Notes: generated by a model from the sequence alone, not told the origin. 64,000 nt of DNA from Nitrosomonas sp. (GCA_021582655.1 CP091135.1:578549-642548); one strand, 5' to 3'. Positions 28,544 through 38,175 are shown, counted from the stretch's first letter. A program made the numbers and translations.

Positions 28544-31111
28544 TTATTGACTATCAACGAGACTTCCAACAACTTCCTGCAGATGCACAAAATCATACAT
28601 CTCAACCAGTTTTGTCATGCTGACGGCCAATCCAGGATATACATCCTCAAAGCTCGCGATAATTTGCAACGTTTCTTCCAGTTCAAGAGCCATGATCGCT
28701 TTCCTTAATCGAACCTTGGTTTCTGTCGGCAGCTTCTGTAAATCTTCAATATGTTGAATAACCGTCTCGCTAAGCTGCTTTTGCTGCGCCTCATGAACAT
28801 GATATACAAATTCAAGCTGCATGTGCTTTACCAGAGAATCGCGGATTTCATTGATCAAATAAGGTTTTCTAATAAAATCATCGAAGCCGTGCTGCATGAT
28901 TTTTTGCTGATCTTCCTTAAAAACCGAAGCAGTTACAGCGATTATCTTCACTGCATTGCCACCGGGTGATTGCCGGATGATCTGCGTCGCCTCTATTCCA
29001 TCCATTACGGGCATTCTTCTATCCATAAAGATAATATCGGGCTGCCAACTATTAAATAGTTTAACGGCATCTTTACCATTGGTTGCAGACAGAATCACAC
29101 AGTTCGACTCTTCAAGAATTTTTCTAAGATACAGCTCATTATCGGAAAGATCCTCAACGATCAGCGCCTTAATGATTCTTTGTCCCGGTTTGACCCGAAC
29201 GGAAACTTTCTCCGCTTCCGCTTTATGTGCTGCTTGTTCTTCGTGAGAACGCCGGATAGCTACATCAAATTTAAAAATTGATCCCACTCCCAGTGTACTT
29301 TCAACACTGATCGAGCCATGCATTGATTCTATCAACTGCTTACAGATACTCAATCCCAATCCGGTGCCCTGATTGAGCAAATCGGAATTGCCACCGGGAT
29401 CGCGAACCTGCTCGAAAGGTTGAAAAATTTTCTGCAAATCGTCGGCATGAATACCGATACCGGAGTCCTCAACCTCGCAATACATTCGAAACTGATTCGA
29501 CTCATCGAGTGGCCCGCAGCGAATTCGCACCGCGACCCCGCCGCTACGCGTGTATTTGATGGCGTTGTTGATCAGATTGATAAAGATTTGCCGCAACTTG
29601 GCGGCATCGGTATAAACATATCCGATGCAAGTGGACGAAAAGTCCATAATGATATTTAGGCCCTTTTTCTCCGCAGCGATGCGCGACATATTCTCCACAT
29701 CACGGATCAAAGCAAAGAAATCCACATCTTCATTGTAAAATTCGATTTTTCCCGACTCTATCTTGGCGATTTCGAGTACATCGTTGATAAGTGCCAGCAA
29801 GTAATTGCCAGAACGCGCAATGATGCGCGACTGCTCCAGAATTTCAGCGGGAGTATTCGCATTTTCGTTAATTAATTGAGCAAAACCGATGATCGAATTG
29901 AGCGGGCTGCGCAGTTCGTGGCTCATATTGGATAAAAACATGCTTTTGGCCAGCGTATGTTGCTCGGCAATTTTCTTGGCTTCATTCAATTCGATGGCAT
30001 TCTGCTTTAACTGCTCATTCGCCAGTTTCTTATTGCGATACCCGCGAAAAGTGCCCACGAGCAAGAGAATTGCCAATATTCCGACCAGCGTCACCAGCAG
30101 CATCAGATTTTTCTGGTAATCAATGATGGCTCCTTGTTTCTCTAGCAGCTCGGAAGCCAAAGCGATCTCATGATTTTTTTGCGTCAGAATACCGGTTTTT
30201 TGTGCAATATTTTTTTCCAGAACCATTAGCTGCTGATCCGCGCTTACAATAATCGCGTTTTTATTCGCGATATCGTTTTGTATTTTTTCAATCTCAGATT
30301 TGAGTTGGTTGACTTCCGTTTTTTTTTGCTCGAGCGTTCGCTGTTCCGCGGCGATTTGCTGGTTTTGCCGATTGATCATTTCTTCCGCCTGAAAGAGCTT
30401 TCTGGCAAGCTGCGCTTCTTCTTGCCTGGCCTGGCTTAAATCGGTCTGCAATTGTTGGCTTTGCGATTTCAGAGAGGCCATACTTTGCTGTACCTCGACC
30501 ATTTTTTGGTCCTGCTCCTGAAGGTTTCTCAAACCTTCCTTGTATAATCGCGCCACATCAATTTCCGCACCACCCAGTAAAATAATGTCCGGATTCAGTC
30601 CCAAATTCCGATTCAGGATATTGGCCCGATTGATACGGAAAGAAATTTCATGATTCGCGTTTTCCTTTAGATCAATCAGCGTGATACGATCATTCATCAA
30701 GTTATCCGAGATCAGCAGAATGTTTTTGCCGGCAGTTTGCTCAAACACCTTGGGATACAAAGCACTTTTACCTTTTGCAATGAACACCACCTCGGCATTA
30801 TCAGGAATGTTTCCGATCGCATCGTGCGTAACGGTAAAAGACTTGTCGTGCAATTTACTGGTTTGTGCGATATTTCTCAGTTGCGACACAACGTCAACAT
30901 CATCATCAATAATATGAAACTGATAGTGTTTTTTCCTGGATGCATTCTGCCACTGAACGTGTTCGGCCAACCGGAAAATATAAACCGCGATTACTTTATC
31001 CCGGGCGGTACCAGCATGACTACTTGGAATTGCAGTAATAAACAACATCGCCGCAATCGGTAGTATATAAGCAAGGCTTCTTAAGCTTTTAGCTGTTATC
31101 AAGCTCGTCAT
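28544..31111 (-). CDS. Hybrid sensor histidine kinase with N-terminal YfiR-like domain
   Basis: 855 residues. A signal/anchor segment (10-33) precedes a periplasmic YfiR-like domain (DUF4154, about 34-185; RINRANILNRNLGLNPDIILLGG is typical when read in parts). A long coiled coil runs to about 330, followed by a membrane segment (335-358). HisKA carries NMSHELRSPLNSIIGF with the phosphoacceptor His near 395. HATPase has NAIKYT, DSGIGI and GTGLGLSICKQL. A receiver has IIFMDRRMPVMDG near 694. An 85-residue helical tail closes the chain. It probably senses a periplasmic redox or envelope cue and signals to the HD-GYP regulator. Confidence 0.9.
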   Translation of the reverse strand: MTSLITAKSLRSLAYILPIAAMLFITAIPSSHAGTARDKVIAVYIFRLAEHVQWQNASRKKHYQFHIIDDDVDVVSQLRNIAQTSKLHDKSFTVTHDAIGNIPDNAEVVFIAKGKSALYPKVFEQTAGKNILLISDNLMNDRITLIDLKENANHEISFRINRANILNRNLGLNPDIILLGGAEIDVARLYKEGLRNLQEQDQKMVEVQQSMASLKSQSQQLQTDLSQARQEEAQLARKLFQAEEMINRQNQQIAAEQRTLEQKKTEVNQLKSEIEKIQNDIANKNAIIVSADQQLMVLEKNIAQKTGILTQKNHEIALASELLEKQGAIIDYQKNLMLLVTLVGILAILLLVGTFRGYRNKKLANEQLKQNAIELNEAKKIAEQHTLAKSMFLSNMSHELRSPLNSIIGFAQLINENANTPAEILEQSRIIARSGNYLLALINDVLEIAKIESGKIEFYNEDVDFFALIRDVENMSRIAAEKKGLNIIMDFSSTCIGYVYTDAAKLRQIFINLINNAIKYTRSGGVAVRIRCGPLDESNQFRMYCEVEDSGIGIHADDLQKIFQPFEQVRDPGGNSDLLNQGTGLGLSICKQLIESMHGSISVESTLGVGSIFKFDVAIRRSHEEQAAHKAEAEKVSVRVKPGQRIIKALIVEDLSDNELYLRKILEESNCVILSATNGKDAVKLFNSWQPDIIFMDRRMPVMDGIEATQIIRQSPGGNAVKIIAVTASVFKEDQQKIMQHGFDDFIRKPYLINEIRDSLVKHMQLEFVYHVHEAQQKQLSETVIQHIEDLQKLPTETKVRLRKAIMALELEETLQIIASFEDVYPGLAVSMTKLVEMYDFVHLQEVVGSLVDSQ

Positions 31112-31519
31112 AAGATTCCGAATATTTGATCATAATGATTAATTTATCATTTTATCGACACACGTACTCACCAAAACCATGTTAAGGAAACGCCTTTCCG
31201 GTCGGCTGTTGTCACATCATGCAGCGCCTTACTGCCGTTTGTATAGCCCTTCCTTCGCGCACTTCATCAAACCTCATCCTCCCAATGTTCTGTGGTCACA
31301 CCAATCGTTTCAATCTGAAATCCCCCTCGGATTCCATATAAAATAAAAGCGGATAGATCAGTCGTTATACGTCTGGATTATTCTGAATTGTTTATTCGCC
31401 CCCTAAGCAGAGTACATTTCATTCTTTCAAATCTTGACAAATTCCTATATGATTGACAGGCAGATGCCAAACATCTGTGTTTTTCTATTTCTCATAATTC
31501 AAAGTGAAAGGGGGAATTT
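31112..31519. other. Divergent intergenic region
   Basis: About 400 bases between the histidine kinase (minus) and the RTX-type gene (plus). A TTGACA at about 31435 could be part of the RTX gene promoter, without a well-spaced -10. CAGATG...CATCTG makes a short inverted pair near 31461-31477. No repeat or RNA gene recognised. Confidence 0.4.
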
Positions 31520-32542
31520 ATGGCGGCAGAATCTTTACTTGGAGGAATTGCTGATTCGATAAGCGATGACACTAAGGCTCTGCTAGATCAGTATTTATTT
31601 GATACAGTAGAGGACAGTGTTGAGTTAACAGAATTGGGCGATGGCTCCGCATTGATAGTGGGTACGGGCAGTGATGGCGAAGTACAAGGCGCAGTTGTCG
31701 TCGGCAATGTCGCGATCGCCACAGAGGTTACTGCAGGTGTAATGAAACTGGCGATTCAACTACCGCCAGGTGTTAACTTAGCATTCGAGGGATTAAGCAC
31801 TTTATCCACAAGTGAAGAAATCGAAACCTTTATTACCGGGCAAATCGACGATCAATTGCCGTTGGATAGTACAGATCCCGCCGTGCAGGCACTGAATAGC
31901 AATTTGAAGAGTGCGTTGAGTAACATCATAAATGCACTCAATGCTCAGGGCATCAGCGAAAGTGTGCTGACCGTTGTGGATTTTATAGGCGATTCAGACT
32001 CTCCGGGTATTGGAAAGCGAATTCTGGATTCCGCTTCCGCAGAAACAGTCGTGTTTGATGCAACAGATGCCGCAAGCAATGAAGTTTTTGCACTCCTTCT
32101 GAGCGATCTTGGGGAAGAAAAAATACTTGAGCTTAAAGGTGTTGAGAATGCACTTCTCGTGGGTACCGGAACAGTCCAAGTTGGTGACGATACCGATGTG
32201 AATTTACAAGGTGACAGCCGAGATCAACATGTAACCGGCGGTAGCGGAAACGACACCTTGGTAGGCGGCGGCGGTAATGATACGCTGATCGGCGGCGAAG
32301 GTGACGATGTCGTTGGAATAAATGCATTAGGAAACTACACCATTGAAATCGACGGAGCGGACAAACTCGCCTTCCAATTCGACGGTGTCAGTACATTGAA
32401 CGATCTACTGCCTTTTGTAACAAATGTATCCGAGGCAGATGGCAATGTTACCTATGAGTTCCTTGATGGCGCAGCAACAATTACACTGGTCGGTATAACT
32501 GCTGATGAAGTAACGGCAGACATGGTTATTTTTACGCTGTAA
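31520..32542 (+). CDS. RTX-type calcium-binding protein, probable type I secretion substrate
   Basis: 340 acidic residues, no Cys and no N-terminal signal peptide. About residues 233-260 carry RTX nonapeptides (GGSGNDTLVGGGGNDTLIGG, then EGDDV), which form a calcium-binding parallel beta roll. The last 80 residues (YTIEIDGADKLAFQF to VIFTL) resemble C-terminal domains that follow RTX repeats and carry the type I export signal. Residues 1-230 are unrecognised. AAAGGGGGAATTT precedes the ATG. No ABC exporter gene is in the window. The neighbours are glycosyltransferases. Confidence 0.82.
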   Translation: MAAESLLGGIADSISDDTKALLDQYLFDTVEDSVELTELGDGSALIVGTGSDGEVQGAVVVGNVAIATEVTAGVMKLAIQLPPGVNLAFEGLSTLSTSEEIETFITGQIDDQLPLDSTDPAVQALNSNLKSALSNIINALNAQGISESVLTVVDFIGDSDSPGIGKRILDSASAETVVFDATDAASNEVFALLLSDLGEEKILELKGVENALLVGTGTVQVGDDTDVNLQGDSRDQHVTGGSGNDTLVGGGGNDTLIGGEGDDVVGINALGNYTIEIDGADKLAFQFDGVSTLNDLLPFVTNVSEADGNVTYEFLDGAATITLVGITADEVTADMVIFTL

Positions 32543-32557
32543 CATACCACTAGCACG

Positions 32558-32586
32558 GAAAGCCCACATATTATGTGGGCTTTTTT
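32558..32586 (+). terminator. Terminator hairpin abutting the next start codon
   Basis: AAGCCCACAT / ATGTGGGCTT with a 2-nt loop and a run of six T. The ATG of the glycosyltransferase gene begins at 32587, directly after the T-run, so termination or hairpin melting would control entry into that gene. Confidence 0.85.
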
Positions 32587-35232
32587 ATGGCACACTCTCT
32601 GAAAAGCCAAAAAAAGCCATATCTTTCTCCTGTTATTGTCCATAATGGACTACTTAGGGGTTATGCCTTTATCCCGGGTATCGAATCACCTCAAGTTGCC
32701 ATTCTCATCAATGGCAAACCGCTAACCAAGGTTTCCTGCAAACTCCCCATACTCCGGTCGGATTCGACCGATAAACTTGAAGACCTGGCAAAAGGGTTTC
32801 TGATACCGCTACCGATTCAGGTATTTGATGGCGCCCCCCACGAATTGATCATCAGGCTTTACCTTCCCGGACAATCCACTGACAAATCCGTAATCGACAA
32901 CCAAAAACAAAGCTGGCTCATCGAAAACAAATCGACACTCCAGTTAGGTGATCGTTACGGTCAAATTAACTATGTCGATCACCATTTCCAAGGCTGGGTC
33001 GCCTTCAACCAGCGCCCGATTCCCCTACCCCGGTTGACTCTCAGCGATCAACAAGGAAACTGCATCAAGGAAATCCCGCTGATTCCGTTGCCCGCCGCGG
33101 CCGGGCAATCCGATAACTATCGGGCCAATTTTCGCATACCCGGTAAAAATCTGCCGATCCCCTTGCGAGTCTTTTGTGGCAAAATCGAATTGAAAGGATC
33201 GCCCTGCGAACCCGCAAAGAAACTGGTCGGTTTGCTCGAAAAGTTCGATCACAAAGCCATCCGCGGCTGGGCTTTCGACATGAATAAACCGGCTGAGCCG
33301 ATTGAACTGACACTGAAGATCGATAACAAGATTTTTTCTTTCTTTCGCCCCAATATCCGTCGCTTTGATATCGCAAGGCATTTAAAGTTATCAGACGAAG
33401 AACTGGGAATTGTCGGATTCCAAATCGGGCCGCCCGAGGTTCTGTTTGACGGCAAACCGCATCGCATCAGCATCGAATTCACCGATTCAAATCATCCGCT
33501 GCGCGGCAGTAACCAATTGGTACAAATCCCCAGAAACTATCTGACATTGGATGAAATCACCCTTCCTGCCAGGTCGATTCGACGATCCGGAAAAATTGCA
33601 CGACCCAAGGCACCACTCGTTTCAGTCATCATTCTGAATCGCAATGGAGAAACACCCCTCACCGCTTTACTCGAAAGCTGGAAAGCAAAGAACCGTCAGA
33701 CCAATATCGAATTAATCGTGGTAGATCACGCATCCGAGGATCAAAGCCTTAAATTACTCAATCAATGGCAGCATCAGCTTCCTCTGCACCTCATCCCGCT
33801 TTCATTCAATGATTCTTTCTCCGCATCGTGCAATCGCGCTGCCGCAGAAGCCCGTGGCCGGTTTCTGTTGTTCCTGAACAATGACATCGTATGGTTGCAA
33901 GATGCTCTGCCACCCATGATCGATATGCTGGAACAAGATCGGAAAATCGGAATACTTGGCCTGAAACTGCTCAAATCAACCGATGACCATGAACAAGCAT
34001 TCATGCAGGCACCCGTACAACATCTGGGTGTGCGTTTCAAGCTCGCCCACGCCGCTTACTGGCCGTATGAAGCCACCAACGACGACAAAAACGAGGCCGA
34101 GTATTCCGCCCAAACCGTTCCGGCCGTCACCGCCGCCGCCATGCTCTGCCGCAAAGAGGATTTTTTTGCTGCCGGTCAGTTCGACACCAGTTATTTTTAC
34201 GGCTTTGAAGATGTCGAATTCTGCTTGCGACTCAGTCACAAGCTCAACCGGAAAATCGTCTGCCGGAATGATTTGGTAGCATTACATTACCATGGACATA
34301 CGCGTTTATCGGGCCGGGCCGTCGACATCTTCGACCGCCTGGTCAATAACGCGGATATCCTGCAGCAACAGGCCGGCTTATGGTTAAAGCGAAATTACTG
34401 GATCAGCCTGCTTAGCAGCGATAAGTGCATCACCACCGAGCAATTGACCATCGGTTTTGTTATCGACGAAATTCCGACAAACGGTGAAACCACCCCATTA
34501 TCCGCCGATGCAAACAAACTGGCCAAACAAGTGCTGCGAAACTATCCACGAGCTCAAATCGTTTTTCTTCCGCCAAGCCGCGGATGGTACAACGCGCGCA
34601 ACCTCCACGCCCTTATTGTCGGCTATCCGGAATACGATATCGATAGCCTCACGGAGCGACGGGAAGACCTGATCGTACTTGCCTGGATCAGGGATAATCC
34701 TGAGCTATGGTGTCAATTGCCCTGGTGGCCGCATTTTGACGGCTATCTTGCAGCCAGTTCGACAATAATCAAACGGCTTGTATCTACCGTCAGCAATCCG
34801 ATTGTAAAAACAAACACAACTTCCCCGCTCGGCCCTTTATTCAATCCGCGATTACCACCATTGCGCATCGCTTTGCTGCCACCTCCAAAAATGACACCCC
34901 GGTATCAGGGCTATGCTGATAAGCTGCAACGATCTTTAAAGGCGCATGGCGCGATAGTCTGGCAAAATCCATCCGCTGCCGAAGATAACCCCGGAAGTAG
35001 TGTCAACCGGGTAACCGATGGGCAAATCGCCATCCACCTCGGCAAAGTTTTGCCCAAAACCTTACCCACTCCCCAGTTGCATGCGCTTAATGTTCTCTGG
35101 GCACCGCACAGCGGCAACATATCGCATTCCGACGATACCAAGGAATGGCTGATCGTTAATCAAATGCCCCAAGCTGACTGGCTATATATCGAAATCGAGA
35201 AAGCACTTGGAAATACTTTTCATCCATCCTAA
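32587..35232 (+). CDS. Large multidomain family 2 glycosyltransferase
   Basis: 881 residues from ATG 32587; GTG 32575 lies inside the hairpin. The first 330 residues are beta-rich repeats of a module with GLLRGYAFIPG, FQGWVAFNQR and AIRGWAFDMNK, probably carbohydrate- or partner-binding. A GT-A family 2 domain covers about 345-600 (VSVIILNRNGETPL, IVVDHASEDQS, FLLFLNNDIVWL with the DxD-like NND, FYGFEDVEFCLRL). Residues 625-881 are a second domain with GT-B flavour. No membrane anchor was seen. The last 26 bases overlap the next glycosyltransferase gene. It may glycosylate the RTX protein or make a surface glycan; that link is inferred. Confidence 0.82.
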   Translation: MAHSLKSQKKPYLSPVIVHNGLLRGYAFIPGIESPQVAILINGKPLTKVSCKLPILRSDSTDKLEDLAKGFLIPLPIQVFDGAPHELIIRLYLPGQSTDKSVIDNQKQSWLIENKSTLQLGDRYGQINYVDHHFQGWVAFNQRPIPLPRLTLSDQQGNCIKEIPLIPLPAAAGQSDNYRANFRIPGKNLPIPLRVFCGKIELKGSPCEPAKKLVGLLEKFDHKAIRGWAFDMNKPAEPIELTLKIDNKIFSFFRPNIRRFDIARHLKLSDEELGIVGFQIGPPEVLFDGKPHRISIEFTDSNHPLRGSNQLVQIPRNYLTLDEITLPARSIRRSGKIARPKAPLVSVIILNRNGETPLTALLESWKAKNRQTNIELIVVDHASEDQSLKLLNQWQHQLPLHLIPLSFNDSFSASCNRAAAEARGRFLLFLNNDIVWLQDALPPMIDMLEQDRKIGILGLKLLKSTDDHEQAFMQAPVQHLGVRFKLAHAAYWPYEATNDDKNEAEYSAQTVPAVTAAAMLCRKEDFFAAGQFDTSYFYGFEDVEFCLRLSHKLNRKIVCRNDLVALHYHGHTRLSGRAVDIFDRLVNNADILQQQAGLWLKRNYWISLLSSDKCITTEQLTIGFVIDEIPTNGETTPLSADANKLAKQVLRNYPRAQIVFLPPSRGWYNARNLHALIVGYPEYDIDSLTERREDLIVLAWIRDNPELWCQLPWWPHFDGYLAASSTIIKRLVSTVSNPIVKTNTTSPLGPLFNPRLPPLRIALLPPPKMTPRYQGYADKLQRSLKAHGAIVWQNPSAAEDNPGSSVNRVTDGQIAIHLGKVLPKTLPTPQLHALNVLWAPHSGNISHSDDTKEWLIVNQMPQADWLYIEIEKALGNTFHPS

Positions 35233-36436
35233 TTTTCCTGGGCAGTTTCGCCGTTTTGCCGCCGCATTGGCACATGAACCAGGTATGCACGTATACGGTG
35301 TCGGTGATGCCGGATGGATGGCGGAAACCGTGCCGCTGCCGGATATTCCCGTCATCGCCTACCCCACGCCGGAGGTAGTCGACAAAAACACTCACCCGTA
35401 TGCTCGCAGCTTCGATGCCGCCGTCCGCCGTGGACAGCAAATCGTTCAAACATTGCTCACCCATAAAAGGCAGGGACTGGAGCCGGATATCATCATTGCA
35501 CACCCCGGCTGGGGCGATGCCTTTTATCTGAAAGACATCTTTCCCGGTGCCGCGATCATCGGTCTATTTGAATACTACTACCGCGTCAGAGGCGCCGATG
35601 TAGGCTTCGACCCGGAATTCCCGATGAATTTCGATGATATCTTCCGCGTCCGCAGCCTCAATACCACCCAATTACTGGCACTGGAATCTTGCGATACCGG
35701 CTATTGCCCGACAGCCTGGCAGCGCAGTTGCTTTCCTTCCCATTACCAACAACGATTGCATGTCATCCACGATGGCATCGACACCCGCGCGGTAGCACCC
35801 GATACCGGTGCTGTCATCACACTTCCCGATGGATCAACCCATCGTGCCGGAGAAGAAATACTGACCTTCGTCAGCCGCAATCTTGAACCCTATCGCGGAT
35901 TCCACATTTTCATGCGGGCTTTGCCGCGTATTCTGGAAGCACGCCCTGATTGCCAAGTCATCATTGTCGGTGGCGATGGCGTCAGCTATGGCAAACAACC
36001 GCCCCCAGGCCAAACTTATCGCCAACGCTATCTCAATGAAATAACAGGAAGAATTGACCAATCGCGCCTTCATTTCACCGATCGCCTGCCCTACCAGGAT
36101 TATCTCAAGGTGCTCCAAGTATCCAGAGCGCATGCCTACCTGACTTACCCGTTCATTCTTTCCTGGTCGATGCTTGAAGCCATGTCGACCGGCTGTCTCC
36201 TGATAGCTTCAGCCACCGCATCCGTACAGGAAGTTATCACCGACGGTGGAAATGGTTTATTATTTCCGTTCCACGAACCGGCCGCGCTGGCCGATCATGC
36301 CATTGCCGCGCTGGCTCAACCCGATCGTTATTTGGATATGCGCAACACCGCTCGTCAAACCATTATTTCTCGCTACGATTTTGAAACCATCTGCTATCCG
36401 GCATTCATTCAGCTCTTGAATCAATACAACCCATAG
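35207..36436 (+). CDS. Family 4 glycosyltransferase
   Basis: 409 residues, starting at TTG inside the previous gene. The N-terminal MEILFIHPNFPGQFRRFA and PDIIIAHPGWGDAFYLKD fit the glycosyl transferase group-4-like N-terminal domain. The C-terminal Rossmann fold has FVSRNLEPYRGFHIFMRALP, VIIVGGDGVSYG and SWSMLEAMSTGCLLIAS, where the conserved E(x7)E is relaxed. It is a GT-B enzyme acting on an activated sugar in the cytoplasm. Translation is probably coupled to the gene before. Confidence 0.88.
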   Translation: MEILFIHPNFPGQFRRFAAALAHEPGMHVYGVGDAGWMAETVPLPDIPVIAYPTPEVVDKNTHPYARSFDAAVRRGQQIVQTLLTHKRQGLEPDIIIAHPGWGDAFYLKDIFPGAAIIGLFEYYYRVRGADVGFDPEFPMNFDDIFRVRSLNTTQLLALESCDTGYCPTAWQRSCFPSHYQQRLHVIHDGIDTRAVAPDTGAVITLPDGSTHRAGEEILTFVSRNLEPYRGFHIFMRALPRILEARPDCQVIIVGGDGVSYGKQPPPGQTYRQRYLNEITGRIDQSRLHFTDRLPYQDYLKVLQVSRAHAYLTYPFILSWSMLEAMSTGCLLIASATASVQEVITDGGNGLLFPFHEPAALADHAIAALAQPDRYLDMRNTARQTIISRYDFETICYPAFIQLLNQYNP

Positions 36437-36446
36437 GAATCGATGA

Positions 36447-37487
36447 ATGATCAAAACAACACTCACCGCCATACTCAAAGAAGCCGGCACCCTGCTTGAA
36501 AAAAGAGAATATACCGATGCAGCGTCCCTCTATCGCAAAGCGATGCAACTGCAACCCGGCAATGCGGCGGCGGCCATGGGGATTGCCATGATCCACAACC
36601 GTACGGGACAACCTGAAGAGGCGCTCAAAATTCTGCAGAATGTATGGAAAGCGATGTCCGGCAACAAAACCAAGAAAACCACAACCCCAAAAGCAGCCGT
36701 TCTTGCCCAGATCGGCCTGGCTCAACAGCAAACCGGACGAATCATCGAGGCACTGCAGAGCTTCAGGGAAGCCAATGTATTACGACCATCGGCCGAACTC
36801 TCCAAGCTCATTCAAAATCTGGAGAGCGCCGTTGAGAATCCCAATACCATTGCGCAATTGATTGCAAAAGCAAGCCAACTGCAACGCAGTGGCAAACTTG
36901 AAGAAGCCGCCAAGTTCTACTACACCGCTTTGCAACTCAATCCCGATCATCCGGAAGCACTCCATGGCCTCGGATTAGTACTTCGCGCCCAAAACGACCT
37001 GGATGGCGCGCTTCCCCTGATCCAGCAAGCCATTATATTGGCGCCGGACCGGCCTGATTACTACAACGATCTGGGGATCCTCTTTCAGGAACGCGGTGAA
37101 TTGGAAAAAGCCATCAGCTTTCACAAGCGCGCCATAAAAGTCAAAGCGGATTTCACTGCCGCATTCATCAACCTCGGCGTCGCCTACAAGCGCATCGGCA
37201 AGCTCGATGAAGCCATCGCCGCCTACCGCCAGGCCATACTGCTACAACCCAACTCTCCCGCCGCACACAACAACCTCGGCAATCTGCTGCGTATCCAAGG
37301 GGATCTGATCGGCGCACGCAAAGAACTCAAGCAGGCCATCAAGCTCCACCCTGGTTATCGGGATGCCATTGAGAATCTGGTCACTGTCGAACAAGAGCTT
37401 AAACAAAAAACGATCGCCGCACCCAAACCCGAGAAACCCAAAACTCCCGGCAAGCAGGGCAAAAAAAAACCAGGATCGGGTAATTAA
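36447..37487 (+). CDS. TPR-repeat protein
   Basis: 346 residues, 10 bases after the GT4 gene. Tetratricopeptide repeats cover about 15-60 and 130-320, with clear units such as PEALHGLGLVLRAQNDLDGA and AAFINLGVAYKRIGKLDEAI. The tail is Lys/Pro-rich and basic (PKPEKPKTPGKQGKKK). There is no signal peptide, so it is probably cytoplasmic, scaffolding or substrate-recognising for the two glycosyltransferases, as TPR proteins often are near protein glycosylation enzymes (inference). Confidence 0.85.
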   Translation: MIKTTLTAILKEAGTLLEKREYTDAASLYRKAMQLQPGNAAAAMGIAMIHNRTGQPEEALKILQNVWKAMSGNKTKKTTTPKAAVLAQIGLAQQQTGRIIEALQSFREANVLRPSAELSKLIQNLESAVENPNTIAQLIAKASQLQRSGKLEEAAKFYYTALQLNPDHPEALHGLGLVLRAQNDLDGALPLIQQAIILAPDRPDYYNDLGILFQERGELEKAISFHKRAIKVKADFTAAFINLGVAYKRIGKLDEAIAAYRQAILLQPNSPAAHNNLGNLLRIQGDLIGARKELKQAIKLHPGYRDAIENLVTVEQELKQKTIAAPKPEKPKTPGKQGKKKPGSGN

Positions 37488-38175
37488 CCACACCAGCAAA
37501 ATTCACCCGGCTGTGCCAGGGATGCTTGCACCGGGACCGCTACGACCTGGCCAGTCATCGGATGTTCATGGAGGGTATAACTTCACAGGGATTGCCGTGA
37601 AAGGTTTCCGGCTGGCCATTAGTCCCTGTTGGATGATCCCACAGATTGCTGGAGAGCATTTCCGAAGCGGGGACGCAAGGAAAGAACGGGCAAAAGAGTG
37701 TATTATGCATAATAAATAAGCACTTTTAGTCTATGCTTAACACATCGCATCAGCAACGCAGATAACCTCTTAACGGCCTGCCAGTATATGCAAGGTTCAT
37801 ATATGTGCAGGAACAATTAAAGAATCCTGACAACCGTTGTTCTCGATCAAATCTGCGCCAGTCTCTCGGCACAGCCGGGAATTGCTCAGGGAAACACGGA
37901 TTAATTCGACGAACGAGATGAAGCACGAGGCGGACGGAACACGACGACCGAGATGACAGGTGAGGGAGCGAGTTACCCTCGTAACGAAGCGATTCCCTCG
38001 TGCAGTCAACTAATCAGCATTTCCTTATTTCATTTCCAAATCAAACATGACGCAAAAGCACGCCGCAAACCGTATCAATAATACGGCAAGAAGAAACCGA
38101 CAAAGTCAGGGTTGATTTAGAAATGGAATCAGTTCATTCAAAGACACTTTTTATCCAACAAAGGTACGGTTTTCT
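37488..38175. other. Intergenic region with full repeat copy D
   Basis: About 690 bases. The first 200 are GC-richer than the rest and have no supported ORF or known motif. Bases 37889-38024 are a full MITE-like repeat. The last 150 bases lead to the CHASE2 gene and should hold the promoter of the five-gene operon. Confidence 0.55.
37889..38024 (-). repeat. Full copy D of the MITE-like repeat
   Basis: 136 bp. Ends GGGAAACACGGATTAATTCG and (reverse complement) GGAAATGCTGATTAGTTG form an imperfect terminal inverted repeat. The interior on the minus strand matches copy B block for block. It lies upstream of the CHASE2 gene. Confidence 0.78.

Noticed and set aside
31181-31225. AGGAAACGCC segment as a further repeat copy
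   Set aside because: It matches the first nine bases only and then diverges.
37640-37700. GGGGACGCAAGG that recalls part of a c-di-GMP-I riboswitch
   Set aside because: Only one short block matches. The paired helices and the other conserved blocks are absent, and no gene follows for about 480 bases.
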